Below are positions 1 through 9,211 of a stretch of DNA of 64,000 nucleotides, piece after piece. Positions within the stretch are counted from its first letter, which is position 1. Each line of letters starts with the position of its first letter. The notes below the pieces were generated by a model that did no database searches, was not told where the DNA came from, and was given only the letters and a program-made list of their open reading frames with translations. Origin of the DNA: Candidatus Poribacteria bacterium (GTDB lineage: Bacteria > Poribacteria > WGA-4E > WGA-3G); contig JAJDTM010000022.1 in assembly GCA_022827185.1 (NCBI GenBank), positions 62,001 to 126,000 of the forward strand. Reading direction: 5' to 3'. The translations under genes and the position numbers were made by a program.

Positions 1-125
1 CAGAGAAGGGATAGAAACGGTAGAATAACGGTGTATTTTTTCATAATTTCATGGTGTGTAGTTTTCAGTAGTCCTCCTACTTTGCAGGCGAAGTTTTCTA
101 CCTCACCGACTAACAACTAATTTAT

Positions 126-219
126 TAGGACTTACGCACTGTTTCTTAAAGTCCCCCTGATAAGGGGGATTTAGGGGGTTTAAAATTTACCATCGCGTGC
201 TAAATTTGCGTAAGTTCTA
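126..219. repeat. Palindromic MITE-like repeat, family 1, copy A
   Basis: The left end TAGGACTTACGCA is matched by an inverted right end TGCGTAAGTTCTA. The centre carries the palindrome CCCCCTGATAAGGGGGAT followed by TTAGGGGG. The same arrangement recurs at 2392, 22753 (half copy) and 28294, with a core copy inside the coding region near 30293. No open frame is present, so mobility would have to be supplied by a transposase elsewhere. The rest of the first 302 bases holds nothing else that I recognise except a second repeat end just before the first gene. Confidence 0.75.
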
Positions 220-273
220 TAATTTATAATACGCGGTATTCACTCGGAATGTCAAGATAAAACGTTTTCGGTA

Positions 274-303
274 TCCTAAATCGACACCTACAGTGCGATT
301 GCT
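274..303. repeat. Solitary repeat end, shared with the 47.3-47.6 kb element
   Basis: The sequence CCTAAATCGACACCTACAG with GTGCGATTG after it closely matches the inverted ends of the element at 47314-47570 (AAATTGACACCTATAGTGCG). Only one end is found here, abutting the 3' end of the membrane protein gene. It may be a decayed copy or a solo end. Confidence 0.4.
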
Positions 304-2234
304 TAATCTGGCAAAATCCGATACCCCGTGCTAATCCCAGTAATCATCCCGATAATTGCCCAGAGGCCAGCACACGTCATCTCTCCGAGAACCAACCCAA
401 GAAATATAGGTCTCGCCGTCCGATACGCCTTCAATCCGCCATATTTCACAATACTAAATTTCAATCCCCAACCCAAAAATATAGAGAACCAGAGTTTAAA
501 CGTCGCCCAAGAACTCAGCATCGTATAACCGAGCGGATGCAAGGGCCACCACACAAAGGTTTGACGCATCCACATCAAAAACACCGTGAAGGCGCTCCCG
601 AATAGCATAAATCCAGTGTTCGTCCAATTCGTGCTCGTCTTCGGGCTTGTCAGAAGTCCTTCAAGTTGCCGCATAAACCAACTGCCCCCCGTATAAGGCG
701 CACCGTGTGCGTAACTAATTCTAATCGCAGAATAATAGGAAACCGCAAGCCCGATAACCATCGCAACCGCCATAGCGATAAGGAGTTGCCGCCGCTTGAC
801 GCGCGCCTCGTCTGCTGCCTTCAACCCGTTCATGATGTTCGGCATCATAAATTCACGCAGATCTAACGTGAGGCACACCGGATGCATCATTATCGAAGTC
901 AATGTGGACGGGTGAATTTTTGAGGTCCCGAGCGTTGTCAGGAAAAAACTTTGGGGTGAAAACGAAGGATTGATGAACGGGATACCGCCGTTGATGACCT
1001 GCCACGTCAGCACAACATACATCGCAAGCAGAAACAGCACGAAACCGAACGCGAAGATAATAGACATACCCATCATGTGATTGAAAAATACCAGCACACA
1101 GATACCGCCGAGGAGTCCGAAGATTGTAACGCCGTGCGGAAGTGCTTCGTCCGATGGACGGAACTGGAGCATGTTCTTAATGTGATGCCGCATCTTCCAG
1201 AGCGCGATCGCCACAAACGCCAGACACGCCCCCGCCTCTTGTGCCGCACTAAACGACTTACCTGTCCACTGTACACCCGGTCCCGAAGTCAGTTGAAAAC
1301 CGAGCATTACCCCTAAGAGGCATTGCAGCTTGTAAAAGACGAAGAAGAACCATATACTAAACGATACCTCCAAAGTTAGCAGATAACTAAACCCCACCAT
1401 CGACCAGAAGATAACAATTTGAAATGGGCGCAAGGCACTCCAAGGACGTTCAACGAGGTACTGATTCAACCAAAAATCACGTGGGATATGGGGTGTGTTC
1501 GGAAAAAACGTATGCAAGCCGTTCATCGTATGCAAAAATACAGGGAACGCAAATCCGAACCAGAGCGCGCTGTTCTTAAAAAGTGGTCCGAGGCTACCCC
1601 TGCCTTGTGCCGCCATCTCCACAGGCAACTTAACGAGCGGGAAGGCACACCGCTCATACTCTACCCACTGTTTGCGGAGCAGCACTGAGAGGCAGATCAT
1701 CACGAAATAGACAACCAGTACATAAGCACTCCACGTCAAGATCGGGACGATCCACGCACCCCACGGCACCGATTCGCCTGCAAACAACCCTTCAAAGAAT
1801 GACTGTGCTGCGCTATGGTCTTGCACCACGCGCCAATGCGGAATATAGTGATGAAATAGCGATTCCCAGTCGTTCTCCGGCGTGGCGAGGTATTTATAAG
1901 CCACCATCGGGCTGAGTGCATAGCGCATCATCCCTGAAGACGGGATGCCTGCCGGCGCGAGCATGATACACCAAATCGTGACAAGCTCTCCAGATGAAAA
2001 CGCCGAAGTAGGACGAACTCGCTTCAAGAGAACGTTGATACCTAACACAAAAATCGTTAGGACAAAGAAGGGACCCACCGGAAAGTGTCCACCTGCAAGG
2101 AAGATATTGCGGATAACGTAATCGTTATAAGGCGCGAGGAGGCATTCGGTAGTAGCACACGCTAAACCGATTAGTACCGCACGCCATGTGAGGCTATCTC
2201 GGACCTGTTGCTGAATCAATGAGTCGCCTTTCAA
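303..2234 (-). CDS. Polytopic membrane protein, DUF6785/DUF6784-like
   Basis: A 643-residue protein with about a dozen hydrophobic segments spread along its length and no soluble domain. It is a distant paralogue of the protein at 45004-46908. Both share an N-terminal transmembrane block, a 'GEL(V/L)' loop, the stretch 'TPEN(D/E)W..L...YIP.W..VQD', 'LRKQW.E.E..(A/C)(F/Y)P' and a C-terminal block rich in W and P ('WWP.H..GY'). The family is of unknown function. Its fold is reminiscent of OPT-type transporters, but I see no substrate motif. Translation probably starts at TTG 2234. An alternative TTG at 2219 has an AAGG about eight bases upstream. Repeat elements flank the gene on both sides and it has no close operon partner. 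Confidence 0.75.
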   Translation of the reverse strand: MKGDSLIQQQVRDSLTWRAVLIGLACATTECLLAPYNDYVIRNIFLAGGHFPVGPFFVLTIFVLGINVLLKRVRPTSAFSSGELVTIWCIMLAPAGIPSSGMMRYALSPMVAYKYLATPENDWESLFHHYIPHWRVVQDHSAAQSFFEGLFAGESVPWGAWIVPILTWSAYVLVVYFVMICLSVLLRKQWVEYERCAFPLVKLPVEMAAQGRGSLGPLFKNSALWFGFAFPVFLHTMNGLHTFFPNTPHIPRDFWLNQYLVERPWSALRPFQIVIFWSMVGFSYLLTLEVSFSIWFFFVFYKLQCLLGVMLGFQLTSGPGVQWTGKSFSAAQEAGACLAFVAIALWKMRHHIKNMLQFRPSDEALPHGVTIFGLLGGICVLVFFNHMMGMSIIFAFGFVLFLLAMYVVLTWQVINGGIPFINPSFSPQSFFLTTLGTSKIHPSTLTSIMMHPVCLTLDLREFMMPNIMNGLKAADEARVKRRQLLIAMAVAMVIGLAVSYYSAIRISYAHGAPYTGGSWFMRQLEGLLTSPKTSTNWTNTGFMLFGSAFTVFLMWMRQTFVWWPLHPLGYTMLSSWATFKLWFSIFLGWGLKFSIVKYGGLKAYRTARPIFLGLVLGEMTCAGLWAIIGMITGISTGYRILPD

Positions 2235-2391
2235 ACAGATTTCTACAAATTATCTTAACCACACAGCATACTATAGCACAGCCCTCCCATTTTTACAGCA
2301 TAATTTATGCGTTCTTAAGCGTGAATTGCGAGCTTGACCCTCTCCCAAAAAGCCGTGTTAAGGCTCCAGACAGTATTTGTGTTTAACGATT

Positions 2392-2483
2392 TAGAACCTA
2401 CGCGCTTCCTCTCAAAGTCCCCCTGATAAGGGGGATTTAGGGGGTTAAAAGTACCGAAATCATTGCTTTTTGCGTAAGTCCTA
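2392..2483. repeat. Palindromic MITE-like repeat, family 1, copy B
   Basis: Ends TAGAACCTACGCG and TTGCGTAAGTCCTA surround the CCCCCTGATAAGGGGGAT core. It lies in the roughly 390-base gap between the divergent membrane protein and lipoprotein genes. Apart from A+T-rich sequence just before the lipoprotein gene, nothing else is recognisable in that gap. Confidence 0.75.
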
Positions 2484-2625
2484 TGATTTTAAAGTTGTAA
2501 TTTTTGCTCATATTTGGTAACTTTTTTCACGGAACGCATGAATCCGAAAAAATATCAATTGATGATGCATTATCAATTCTAAAATCTACTATAAAAAACA
2601 CCTCGTGAAACATGTTGGAGGTAAA

Positions 2626-3432
2626 ATGAGAATCAGTTTAATGAAATTCCTATCAGTATTTCTTTGTAGTACACTTTTACTATCCGGCTGTGGCTCCGAT
2701 GCCCCTGAAACTGATGAGAGCGTCGTCACACCCACGGAAGAAAAAAGGGTTCCGAGTTACTATCCTGATGCAATCGGTAACCGGTGGGTTTATCGCGAAG
2801 CGAACGGATTTGAATGGGAACGGATCGTTTCAAAAGAACGCGTTATTCAGGGCAGAGTTTATCGCGTTTTTGACTACAATCCGCCCATTGAAGACACCCC
2901 GTTTGACTATCTAAAAACGCCGTCCTACCGTGTCACACAAAATCGAGTACTCTTCTTTGTAGGTGAAGAAATTAATCGCTATTTTGAAGTCGATTTCGCG
3001 GAGGCACTTGAAACAAGAGTATTTCCAGGCGAAAACGTTGAAGTTAAGGTCCGGGCCATCTCAGAACATGAACTTATTTTCTTTCGTATTCCACCAATCA
3101 GTAATTTTCAATGGGATGTCCTTGATCTGACAGTCAAAGGTGATATCATCTTCTCGGATTTAGATGGCGCCAAACTCCCATTTGAGATACACTACCTAAT
3201 CACCGGAGCGGTTGTGGGTAGCGGGTCAGTCCAAACACCCGCTGGCAATTTTGAAGCCACCGCCAAAATTCAATATAAGTCACAAATCACCACAAGCATC
3301 TTGGACGAAGAAGAGACAACAGAAGAAAAAACAGATACTGTCTGGTTAGCACCCAATGTCGGCATCGTTAAGGTCGAAAATGAAGATCGAACGGTTGAGT
3401 TAATCGAGTATTCCCTACAAGAAGAGTTTTGA
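2626..3432 (+). CDS. Lipoprotein of unknown function
   Basis: A 268-residue predicted lipoprotein. A short hydrophobic leader ends in the lipobox LLSGC, followed by an acidic low-complexity linker and a beta-rich domain of about 220 residues. I chose ATG 2626 because GGAGGT lies three bases upstream; a GTG at 2605 in the same frame would add seven residues ahead of the signal. The mature part alternates short strands and contains 'YYPDAIGNRWVYRE', a phrase common in secreted domains of unknown function in environmental bacteria. No catalytic motif is visible. The peptidase gene about 110 bases downstream could be co-transcribed. Location is inferred as membrane-anchored at the periplasmic face or in the outer membrane. 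Confidence 0.7.
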   Translation: MRISLMKFLSVFLCSTLLLSGCGSDAPETDESVVTPTEEKRVPSYYPDAIGNRWVYREANGFEWERIVSKERVIQGRVYRVFDYNPPIEDTPFDYLKTPSYRVTQNRVLFFVGEEINRYFEVDFAEALETRVFPGENVEVKVRAISEHELIFFRIPPISNFQWDVLDLTVKGDIIFSDLDGAKLPFEIHYLITGAVVGSGSVQTPAGNFEATAKIQYKSQITTSILDEEETTEEKTDTVWLAPNVGIVKVENEDRTVELIEYSLQEEF

Positions 3433-3544
3433 TTCTTTAGGTCTCTGAAAAGGTTAAGCCATACTGGATAATCGGTAGGCAACTATCGGCGCGCTTACGA
3501 AGCATATCTACCAGCCGATGCCTACACATACTTACACCACAGTT

Positions 3545-4909
3545 ATGAAACATTTTAACAAATACCTCAAGGGAACACTTCACGCTGTGCTCGCCTTGCT
3601 AACGCTTGCAGTCATCACAACACGCAGCGAAGCGGAAGTCTATCCGTATAGATACGGAAACGACCAAAAGATTATCACAATCAAAGGACTCCCGCTCGAT
3701 TTATCACGGTTCGACTCGGTTGCCAACGGATATATCCCACACAAAGGCGGCAACGATTTCATCATGATGGAGCAGTTCGATAAAAACTGCGGTCCCAACA
3801 GCGTCCAGATGTTGCTCTACTACCACAGAAAGCACCGACGACTTAAGGATATCTGGAGCGCAGCGGACATTAATACCGTCGCATTCGGAACAGTACCGAG
3901 CGAACTCCGACTGGCACTCAATGAATTGGATGTCCCTACCCACTGGTATAGCAGAAGGACACTCGATGACCTGCGACGCTACATTGATGAAAATCGTCCG
4001 CCTATTCTGCTCCTGCGACTCTCAAACAGAGGATATCACTGGGTGGTCGCTGTCGGTTATGATACCCGCTGGAACGAATTCCTCATCGCTGACCCTAACG
4101 GACACTTTAAATGGTGGACCGCCGAGCAACTTAACGCCAATTGGTCGCTCGAATGGCTACCGGAATTTGAGACAGATGAAGAAGAGTGGTATGAATTTCA
4201 GGTCGACATAGGCTTAATCAATAACATCCACCTTAACCCGCATACCGTCATCGTTCCGTTAGAAGTCCCCTCCTTTGAAACAAGTTACCGAGATTACTGG
4301 TCAGATATGCAAGCGATCAAGGTTTATGGTGATCTTGAATTTCGCGGCGGCACGCGTCAATGGGAAGAGATACTCACGTTTGAAAATCCGTTTAGTATTG
4401 TACAGGTCTCCGACATTGAACTATTGACCTCCACCGGTACAGCACGCGTAGACGGATGGGAGCGTATTAATAACAACCGTTCGATTCGACTCTGGGGCAC
4501 AATTGAAGACGGATGGTTCCTCCGTGGCAGAATGTGGATCATCGTTCGGACCTTCTACTTCAACGATGTCGCCGCTGCAGATATAAACACTGCGAAAGCC
4601 CCGTCTGTGTCCCCTATCGAAACATCGCTTTTGCCGAACTACCCGAACCCGTTTAACCCAGAAACGTGGATACCCTATCAGTTGGCAAAATCAGCAGATG
4701 TGAGTGTCTCCATCTATGCAGCGAATGGAAAGTTAGTCAGGCATCTCGCGTTAGGACATAAACCGGCAGGCATCTACCACAACAAATCTCGCGCTGTCCA
4801 TTGGAACGGCAGAAACGAACGCGGCGAACCCGTCGCAAGCGGCATTTATTTCTACACACTCAAAGCAGGCGATTTCATAACTACCCGAAAAATGTTGATA
4901 AGAAAATAG
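3545..4909 (+). CDS. Secreted C39-like cysteine peptidase with C-terminal FlgD-like sorting domain
   Basis: About 454 residues. A signal peptide (first ~30 residues, ending near TRSEA) precedes a papain-fold C39-like domain. The catalytic Cys lies in 'FDKNCGPNS', the His in 'GYHWVVAVGY' and the Asp in 'LIADPNG'. A beta-rich middle follows, then a C-terminal FlgD/Ig-like domain starting 'NYPNPFNPETWIPYQL' and ending 'SGIYFYTLKAGDF' with basic residues at the terminus. That ending is typical of type-9-like sorting domains. The protein is therefore expected to be exported and surface-attached or released. Start: the signal peptide fits best from ATG 3545; an ATG at 3518 in frame would place nine polar residues in front. 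The cysteine, histidine and aspartate make it a plausible active peptidase, but the substrate is unknown. Confidence 0.75.
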   Translation: MKHFNKYLKGTLHAVLALLTLAVITTRSEAEVYPYRYGNDQKIITIKGLPLDLSRFDSVANGYIPHKGGNDFIMMEQFDKNCGPNSVQMLLYYHRKHRRLKDIWSAADINTVAFGTVPSELRLALNELDVPTHWYSRRTLDDLRRYIDENRPPILLLRLSNRGYHWVVAVGYDTRWNEFLIADPNGHFKWWTAEQLNANWSLEWLPEFETDEEEWYEFQVDIGLINNIHLNPHTVIVPLEVPSFETSYRDYWSDMQAIKVYGDLEFRGGTRQWEEILTFENPFSIVQVSDIELLTSTGTARVDGWERINNNRSIRLWGTIEDGWFLRGRMWIIVRTFYFNDVAAADINTAKAPSVSPIETSLLPNYPNPFNPETWIPYQLAKSADVSVSIYAANGKLVRHLALGHKPAGIYHNKSRAVHWNGRNERGEPVASGIYFYTLKAGDFITTRKMLIRK

Positions 4910-4971
4910 GGACTCCGTGCACCCAGAACCCAAAACTTGAGGAATCCTAAAAATCATTGAAATCCCATAAA

Positions 4972-6369
4972 TCATAGTTCAGATGACAAAGGCAGCCACA
5001 ACGCCACCTCCGTCCCTTCACCAAGCGTACTCTCAATTTCAACGCTACCGCCATGCTCCTCAAGAATCCGTTTCACATTCGCCAAACCGAGTCCTGTCCC
5101 TCTCGTCTTCTTGGTAAAGAACGGTTCAAACAGCTGCGCTAAATCTTCTTCGGGTATCCCGATGCCGTTATCAACGACCTTGATGCCAACCCTATCTGCT
5201 TCTGCCAGGATAGAAACCTCCAACACACCGCCTTGCGGCATCGCCTCCATCGCATTCAGAGCGACATTCATAAATGCCTGCTTCAATTTATCTGAATCAA
5301 ACTGAATTTCTGGGGTTACAGTTGACAAATCCAACACTAACGCAATCTTGTGGTGTGCTAAGTTGGCTTCCATCAAATCCAAGACCGCTTTCAGGACAGG
5401 CGCAAGCCGTTGTTGCGTGAGGGTAAGCGCAGTAGGACGGGCAAAGTCCATCAATCCCTTAACAATCGCATCAATTCGTTCAATCTCTTCAAGGATATAA
5501 CGCAGCGATTGCTGATGCCGTTCCTGCGACATTTCGGGTTTCTGCATCAACATCTGTGCTAACATCCGCATAGACGACAAAGGATTTCGGATCTCGTGTG
5601 CGAAGGAAGCAGACATCTTTCCGGCTGTTGCTAAGCGTTCCGCTTGAATCAGTTGATCCCTTGACTGCTTGAGATCTCTGGTCATCTGATTAAACGCAGC
5701 AGCGAGATCGCCAATCTCGTCGTGTGTTTTAAGTTCACACTGTTCATCAAGGTTTCCGGTTGCGACGCGCGCTGTAGAGTCAACCAAAATTTTGATTGGG
5801 TTCGTTAAGTTTCTGCCAATAAGATGACTGATGAGTGCAACCAGCCCTATAACAAGTACAGCGATGCTGAGCATGTACCACGTAAGCGTTCGTTTTGCTT
5901 CAGCGATCGCTTCCATTGGACGCAGCAAGCAATAAAATCTGCCAAGATTGAGCGGGAGATAAAAAACTTTATACGGTTTTCCATTAAGCGTAACATCTCG
6001 TATAACGGATTTTCCATCTGGATTCTCAAGATGTGGTTTGACCTCACGAAGCCGCATTTTATCCGCCAAATTAGTCCAACCTTGCTCTACATCAGAGAAT
6101 GCGTCCAATGTGGTGCCATTAAGCGTGTAATCAGAGCCAAAAATCATAATTTCAACACCATAGGCACTCTTGATTTTTTCTGGTTCCTCCTGTCTAAAGT
6201 ACCCCGTTTTCGTGATGGTATCAAGCCAGCCTTCGGTTTCACGCGTAAACTGTTCGTCATATTTCCACGCGAAGATTTCAACAGCAATTAACGGGAGAAC
6301 AATAGCAACCAGAGCAAAGAGCAGCATGAACGGGAGAACAATTTTGGTTTGAATACTATACCGACGCAT
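4972..6369 (-). CDS. Sensor histidine kinase (HAMP-HisKA-HATPase)
   Basis: A 465-residue membrane kinase. TM1 lies at about 12-36, a periplasmic sensor of about 125 residues follows, TM2 at about 165-186, then HAMP and the HisKA box 'FAHEIRNPLSSM' with phospho-acceptor His near 258. The ATPase domain carries an N box 'NVALNAMEAMPQGG' and G boxes 'DNGIGIP' and 'GTGLGL'. The start at 6369 has GAGGGATCCG directly upstream; an in-frame ATG at 6414 lacks one. No response regulator gene adjoins it, so its partner must be encoded elsewhere. It is divergent from the ECF sigma gene at 6946, which may or may not belong to the same pathway. Confidence 0.9.
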   Translation of the reverse strand: MRRYSIQTKIVLPFMLLFALVAIVLPLIAVEIFAWKYDEQFTRETEGWLDTITKTGYFRQEEPEKIKSAYGVEIMIFGSDYTLNGTTLDAFSDVEQGWTNLADKMRLREVKPHLENPDGKSVIRDVTLNGKPYKVFYLPLNLGRFYCLLRPMEAIAEAKRTLTWYMLSIAVLVIGLVALISHLIGRNLTNPIKILVDSTARVATGNLDEQCELKTHDEIGDLAAAFNQMTRDLKQSRDQLIQAERLATAGKMSASFAHEIRNPLSSMRMLAQMLMQKPEMSQERHQQSLRYILEEIERIDAIVKGLMDFARPTALTLTQQRLAPVLKAVLDLMEANLAHHKIALVLDLSTVTPEIQFDSDKLKQAFMNVALNAMEAMPQGGVLEVSILAEADRVGIKVVDNGIGIPEEDLAQLFEPFFTKKTRGTGLGLANVKRILEEHGGSVEIESTLGEGTEVALWLPLSSEL

Positions 6370-6945
6370 CGGATCCCTCTTTTTGTAGCATGGTTTCCTG
6401 TTAGGCTGTGTCACCCTGGACCCTTTTAGAAAAATGGTATTATCTGATAGATTTCATTTTCCAGCATACAAAATCTCAGGTTTTCTTAAATTATGCACCC
6501 TTTTTGCTTACAAATCGCGTCATTAACAATAGAAACCCATCTTCAGTTCACTTTCAAAGAGAAATATGTTGGCACAAATCCTATGCAGTGATTCATTGAC
6601 ACTTAGGTGGCAGCTTCATTGAGGTCGTTGTTAGTATAATCCAAAGCAGTTGACTTGTCAACCATGATTGTTTCGGGAAATGAAAACAAATTTGCATCCT
6701 AAAATCAAATGTGTTATCATATATAATGTAAACTAAAATTAGGAATATAGATAAGGTTGAAGCCACCTGTTCTCGTAAGCGATATTTTAACCGAACAAAT
6801 TTCGACCAAAAACGTCTAATATGTGGGTAATCGTGAACTTTTTAATACACACGGTGTGTAAGTGTTAAACAACTTCACTTTTAAGAATAAAAACAATAAA
6901 CTGAGGCAATTCAAAATTAACTTCGCGCCACATGGAGAAACAGAC
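6370..6945. other. Divergent intergenic region, no gene seen
   Basis: This 576-base A+T-rich region separates the kinase from the sigma factor. The only promoter-like element I can point to is a TATAAT at 6722-6727 without a good -35 at normal spacing. Open frames here are short and without recognisable content. Confidence 0.4.
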
Positions 6946-7593
6946 ATGACAGATATCCAAGAATCTACCACCTTCTATACAGACTTGGAACTCGAACACA
7001 TTGATGAGGATGCACTCGTCAATCAGTTCCAAAACGGCGATACAGCAGCTTTTAATCCGCTTGTACGCAAATATCAGAAGAAAATTTACAACCTCATGTA
7101 CCAGCGGGTTCGCGATCAGGAAACAGCAAAAGACCTCTGCCAAGAAGTTTTCCTGAAAGCGTTTAATGCACTCCCGACCTTCAAAGGCAGTTCAGCTTTT
7201 TACAGCTGGATTTACCGGATTGCCATCAACTGCAGCATTGATTTTCAGCGTCAGCGTAACCGTGGGAAGGTTCTTACGTTTGAAGAATTACCACTTGAAG
7301 CGGACGACATGCTAAAGATGGCGGATTCCCACCCGTCTCCCGAAAAACTGCTTGAGGAAAAGGAACTCGGGCTTATTATCCGAAAGGCGGTGAGGAAACT
7401 CCCACCGGGCCAACGCCGTGTCTTTAACCTGCGGCACCGAAGAGAACTCGCGATTAAAGAGATCGCAGTGCTGCTAAACAGGTCAGAAGGCACGGTTAAA
7501 GCACACTTACACCACGCACACCGGCAACTCCAAGGTATGCTGCGCCCCTACTTGCAAAATGAACCGCTCGAATGGGACGAAGAAATTCGATAG
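6946..7593 (+). CDS. ECF-type RNA polymerase sigma factor
   Basis: A 215-residue group 4 sigma factor. Region 2 runs from 'LVNQFQNGDTAAFNPLVRKY' through 'CQEVFLKAF' to 'FYSWIYRIAIN'. Region 4 carries 'LPPGQRRVFNLRH' and the helix-turn-helix 'AIKEIAVLLNRSEGTVKAHL'. ATG 6946 has GGAGA seven bases upstream; a GTG at 6862 would add 28 unconserved residues. No anti-sigma gene adjoins it, unlike most RpoE-type loci. It is a stand-alone sigma factor, in contrast to the membrane-fused sigma proteins at 32-40 kb. Confidence 0.92.
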   Translation: MTDIQESTTFYTDLELEHIDEDALVNQFQNGDTAAFNPLVRKYQKKIYNLMYQRVRDQETAKDLCQEVFLKAFNALPTFKGSSAFYSWIYRIAINCSIDFQRQRNRGKVLTFEELPLEADDMLKMADSHPSPEKLLEEKELGLIIRKAVRKLPPGQRRVFNLRHRRELAIKEIAVLLNRSEGTVKAHLHHAHRQLQGMLRPYLQNEPLEWDEEIR

Positions 7594-7782
7594 AACCGGA
7601 TAAACCTTGGCACAAAAAAACGAAAAACACGTCACTTTCCGCGTGTCCCGTGGCATCTGCACGTCACAGTTATCCCAACATTACAAAGATACCTTCCGTC
7701 GCCAGCAGCATGTAACACGCGGTGGATCACAACTGAAAACTGAAAACGATAACTGAAAACTGAAAACTAATTGATATATAAC

Positions 7783-7811
7783 TTGACAAAATACCCTAAA
7801 TATTGTATAAT
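7783..7811 (+). promoter_or_regulatory. Sigma-70 promoter of the tRNA cluster
   Basis: TTGACA at 7783-7788 and TATAAT at 7806-7811 are separated by exactly 17 bases, both perfect consensus. The first tRNA begins 34 bases after the -10 box. This is the clearest housekeeping promoter in the window and implies a vegetative sigma factor of normal specificity. Confidence 0.88.
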
Positions 7812-7844
7812 ATATACGGTTCGTTAATAAGAAAAACAACAATA

Positions 7845-7932
7845 GGTGGGATGGCTGAGTGGACGAAAGCGGCGGTCTTGAAAACCGTTATGGCGAAAGC
7901 CATCGTGGGTTCGAATCCTACTCCCACCGCCA
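7845..7932 (+). tRNA. tRNA-Ser (UGA)
   Basis: The acceptor GGTGGGA pairs with TCCCACC. The anticodon loop CTTGAAA gives anticodon TGA. A long class II variable arm is present, the T loop is GGTTCGAATCC, and CCA is encoded. Confidence 0.95.
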
Positions 7933-7939
7933 TTCTTTA

Positions 7940-8024
7940 GGAGAGGTGCAGGAGTGGTTGAACTGGACTGCCTGCTAAGCAGTTATGGCGAAAGCCATCG
8001 TGGGTTCGAATCCCACCCTCTCCG
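7940..8024 (+). tRNA. tRNA-Ser (GCU)
   Basis: The acceptor GGAGAGG pairs with CCTCTCC. The anticodon loop CTGCTAA gives GCT, reading AGC/AGU codons. The variable arm (TATGGCGAAAGCCAT) is identical in core to the preceding tRNA-Ser. CCA is not encoded. It lies eight bases after the previous tRNA. Confidence 0.95.
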
Positions 8025-8073
8025 TTTTAATCGTTGTCAGCTTGCCTCGCAGTGAGAACAGTCAGTAGTTGTC

Positions 8074-8137
8074 AGTAAGAAAGTTGTGAAGTGTGCTAAA
8101 GCTTCAAAGTTGAAAACTTTACAGACTTCTTTAACTG
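8074..8137. repeat. Dispersed intergenic repeat, intact copy
   Basis: A block beginning AGTAAGAAAGTTGTGAAGTG and ending in ACAGACTTCTTTAACTG lies between tRNA genes. The same block occurs at 28240-28460, where another element interrupts it. It is flanked by TTGTCAG and CTGACAA, as in the repeat at 9087. Confidence 0.6.
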
Positions 8138-8160
8138 ACAACTGATAACTATTACAATAC

Positions 8161-8234
8161 GCGCCTGTAGCTCAGTGGATTAGAGCATCTGACTACGGAT
8201 CAGAAGGCCAGGGGTTCGAATCCTCTCAGGCGCT
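8161..8234 (+). tRNA. tRNA-Arg (ACG)
   Basis: The acceptor GCGCCTG pairs with CAGGCGC. The anticodon loop CTACGGA gives ACG, whose A34 is the substrate of TadA. It ends 25 bases before the tadA start codon. CCA is not encoded. Confidence 0.95.
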
Positions 8235-8259
8235 TCAAAACGGATTTATTGGACAAAAC

Positions 8260-8718
8260 TTGGACCGCGATCGTTTCTGGATGCGACACGCACTTGAGTT
8301 AGCACAACACGCAGCCGAGAACGGGGAAGTGCCAGTCGGTGCGATCCTCGTTAAGGGCGATGTCCTTATTGCTGAAGCGTCCAACTTGCGCGAACAGTGT
8401 GGCAACCCTATCGCGCATGCAGAGCTGCTTGCAATACAAGCAGCATCAGAAAAAATACGGAACTGGCGGTTTACTGATACAACACTTTATGTGACGTTAG
8501 AACCGTGTCCAATGTGCGCGGGCGCGATTGTGTTGGCGCGAATTCCAAAAGTTGTTTACGGTGCAACAGACCCCAAATCAGGGGCTGCTGGCACGCTTTA
8601 CAACATCCTCCAAGATGAACGGTTAAACCATCGGGTTGAAATAGTAAGTGGTGTATTAGCAGAAGAAAGCACGGCACTGCTGAAATCCTTTTTTCGACAA
8701 CGCCGGCATAAACCGTAA
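8260..8718 (+). CDS. tadA: tRNA-specific adenosine deaminase TadA
   Basis: A 152-residue zinc deaminase that converts A34 to inosine in tRNA-Arg(ACG), allowing it to read CGU, CGC and CGA. The motif 'HAE' (His53, Glu55) and 'PCPMC' (Cys83, Cys86) supply the zinc ligands and the proton shuttle. Length and sequence are full and typical. The start is probably TTG 8260: the first ATG (8281) would delete part of the conserved N-terminal helix, and no strong ribosome site marks either. Its only essential tRNA substrate is encoded immediately upstream, so enzyme and substrate may be on one transcript. Confidence 0.95.
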   Translation: MDRDRFWMRHALELAQHAAENGEVPVGAILVKGDVLIAEASNLREQCGNPIAHAELLAIQAASEKIRNWRFTDTTLYVTLEPCPMCAGAIVLARIPKVVYGATDPKSGAAGTLYNILQDERLNHRVEIVSGVLAEESTALLKSFFRQRRHKP

Positions 8719-8872
8719 AATATAAGTGAGCCAATAAAACTTTTTAAAAATTGTCTTCGGACAAGCGGGCTGCTTGTGGTCCCGTTGTGGAGACGATGTA
8801 AGTCGGCTTCTCAGAAACCGTTGTCGTCTACGAAGCACAAGCCCAATCTTTCAGGTCTGGGTGCCTTGACAA

Positions 8873-8957
8873 GGAGAGATGCAGGAGTGGTTGAACTGGA
8901 CAGTCTCGAAAACTGTTGTGACGCAAGTCACCGTGGGTTCGAATCCCACTCTCTCCG
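8873..8957 (+). tRNA. tRNA-Ser (CGA)
   Basis: The acceptor GGAGAGA pairs with TCTCTCC. The anticodon loop TCTCGAAAA holds CGA, reading UCG. The variable arm (GTGACGCAAGTCAC) is class II. CCA is not encoded, and a run of T follows. The 150 bases between tadA and this tRNA hold no recognisable feature. Confidence 0.93.
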
Positions 8958-9004
8958 TTTTTTGATATTTTCGTGTTGAACGACAGTTAAATTTTGCAAC
9001 CTCT

Positions 9005-9077
9005 GGGGCAGTAGCTCAGTTGGGAGAGTGCATCCCTCGCACGGATGAGGTCACGGGTTCAAATCCCGTCTGCTCCA
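9005..9077 (+). tRNA. tRNA-Ala (CGC)
   Basis: The acceptor GGGGCAG pairs with CTGCTCC, with one G-U pair. The anticodon stem-loop CATCC-CTCGCAC-GGATG gives CGC. The T loop is GGTTCAAATCC. CCA is not encoded. Confidence 0.93.
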
Positions 9078-9086
9078 TACTTAATG

Positions 9087-9203
9087 GTTGTCAGTCGTCA
9101 GAGAAATAGTCGTCAGTTAAAGAGGTTTGCTGTTGCTTGAACAGTAAACTCAACTGCCATAAGAATTCTCTTAACTGATAACTGATAATCGACAACTGAC
9201 AAC
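9087..9203. repeat. Intergenic inverted-repeat element
   Basis: A 117-base element with ends GTTGTCAGT and ACTGACAAC sits between two tRNA genes. Its ends resemble those around the repeat at 8074. It contains no gene and is probably a MITE-like insertion. Confidence 0.5.
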
Positions 9204-9211
9204 TATAAAAC

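Noticed and set aside
5824-6291. 155-codon plus-strand open frame
   Set aside because: It is the shadow of the histidine kinase on the other strand, with unusual composition and no start signal.
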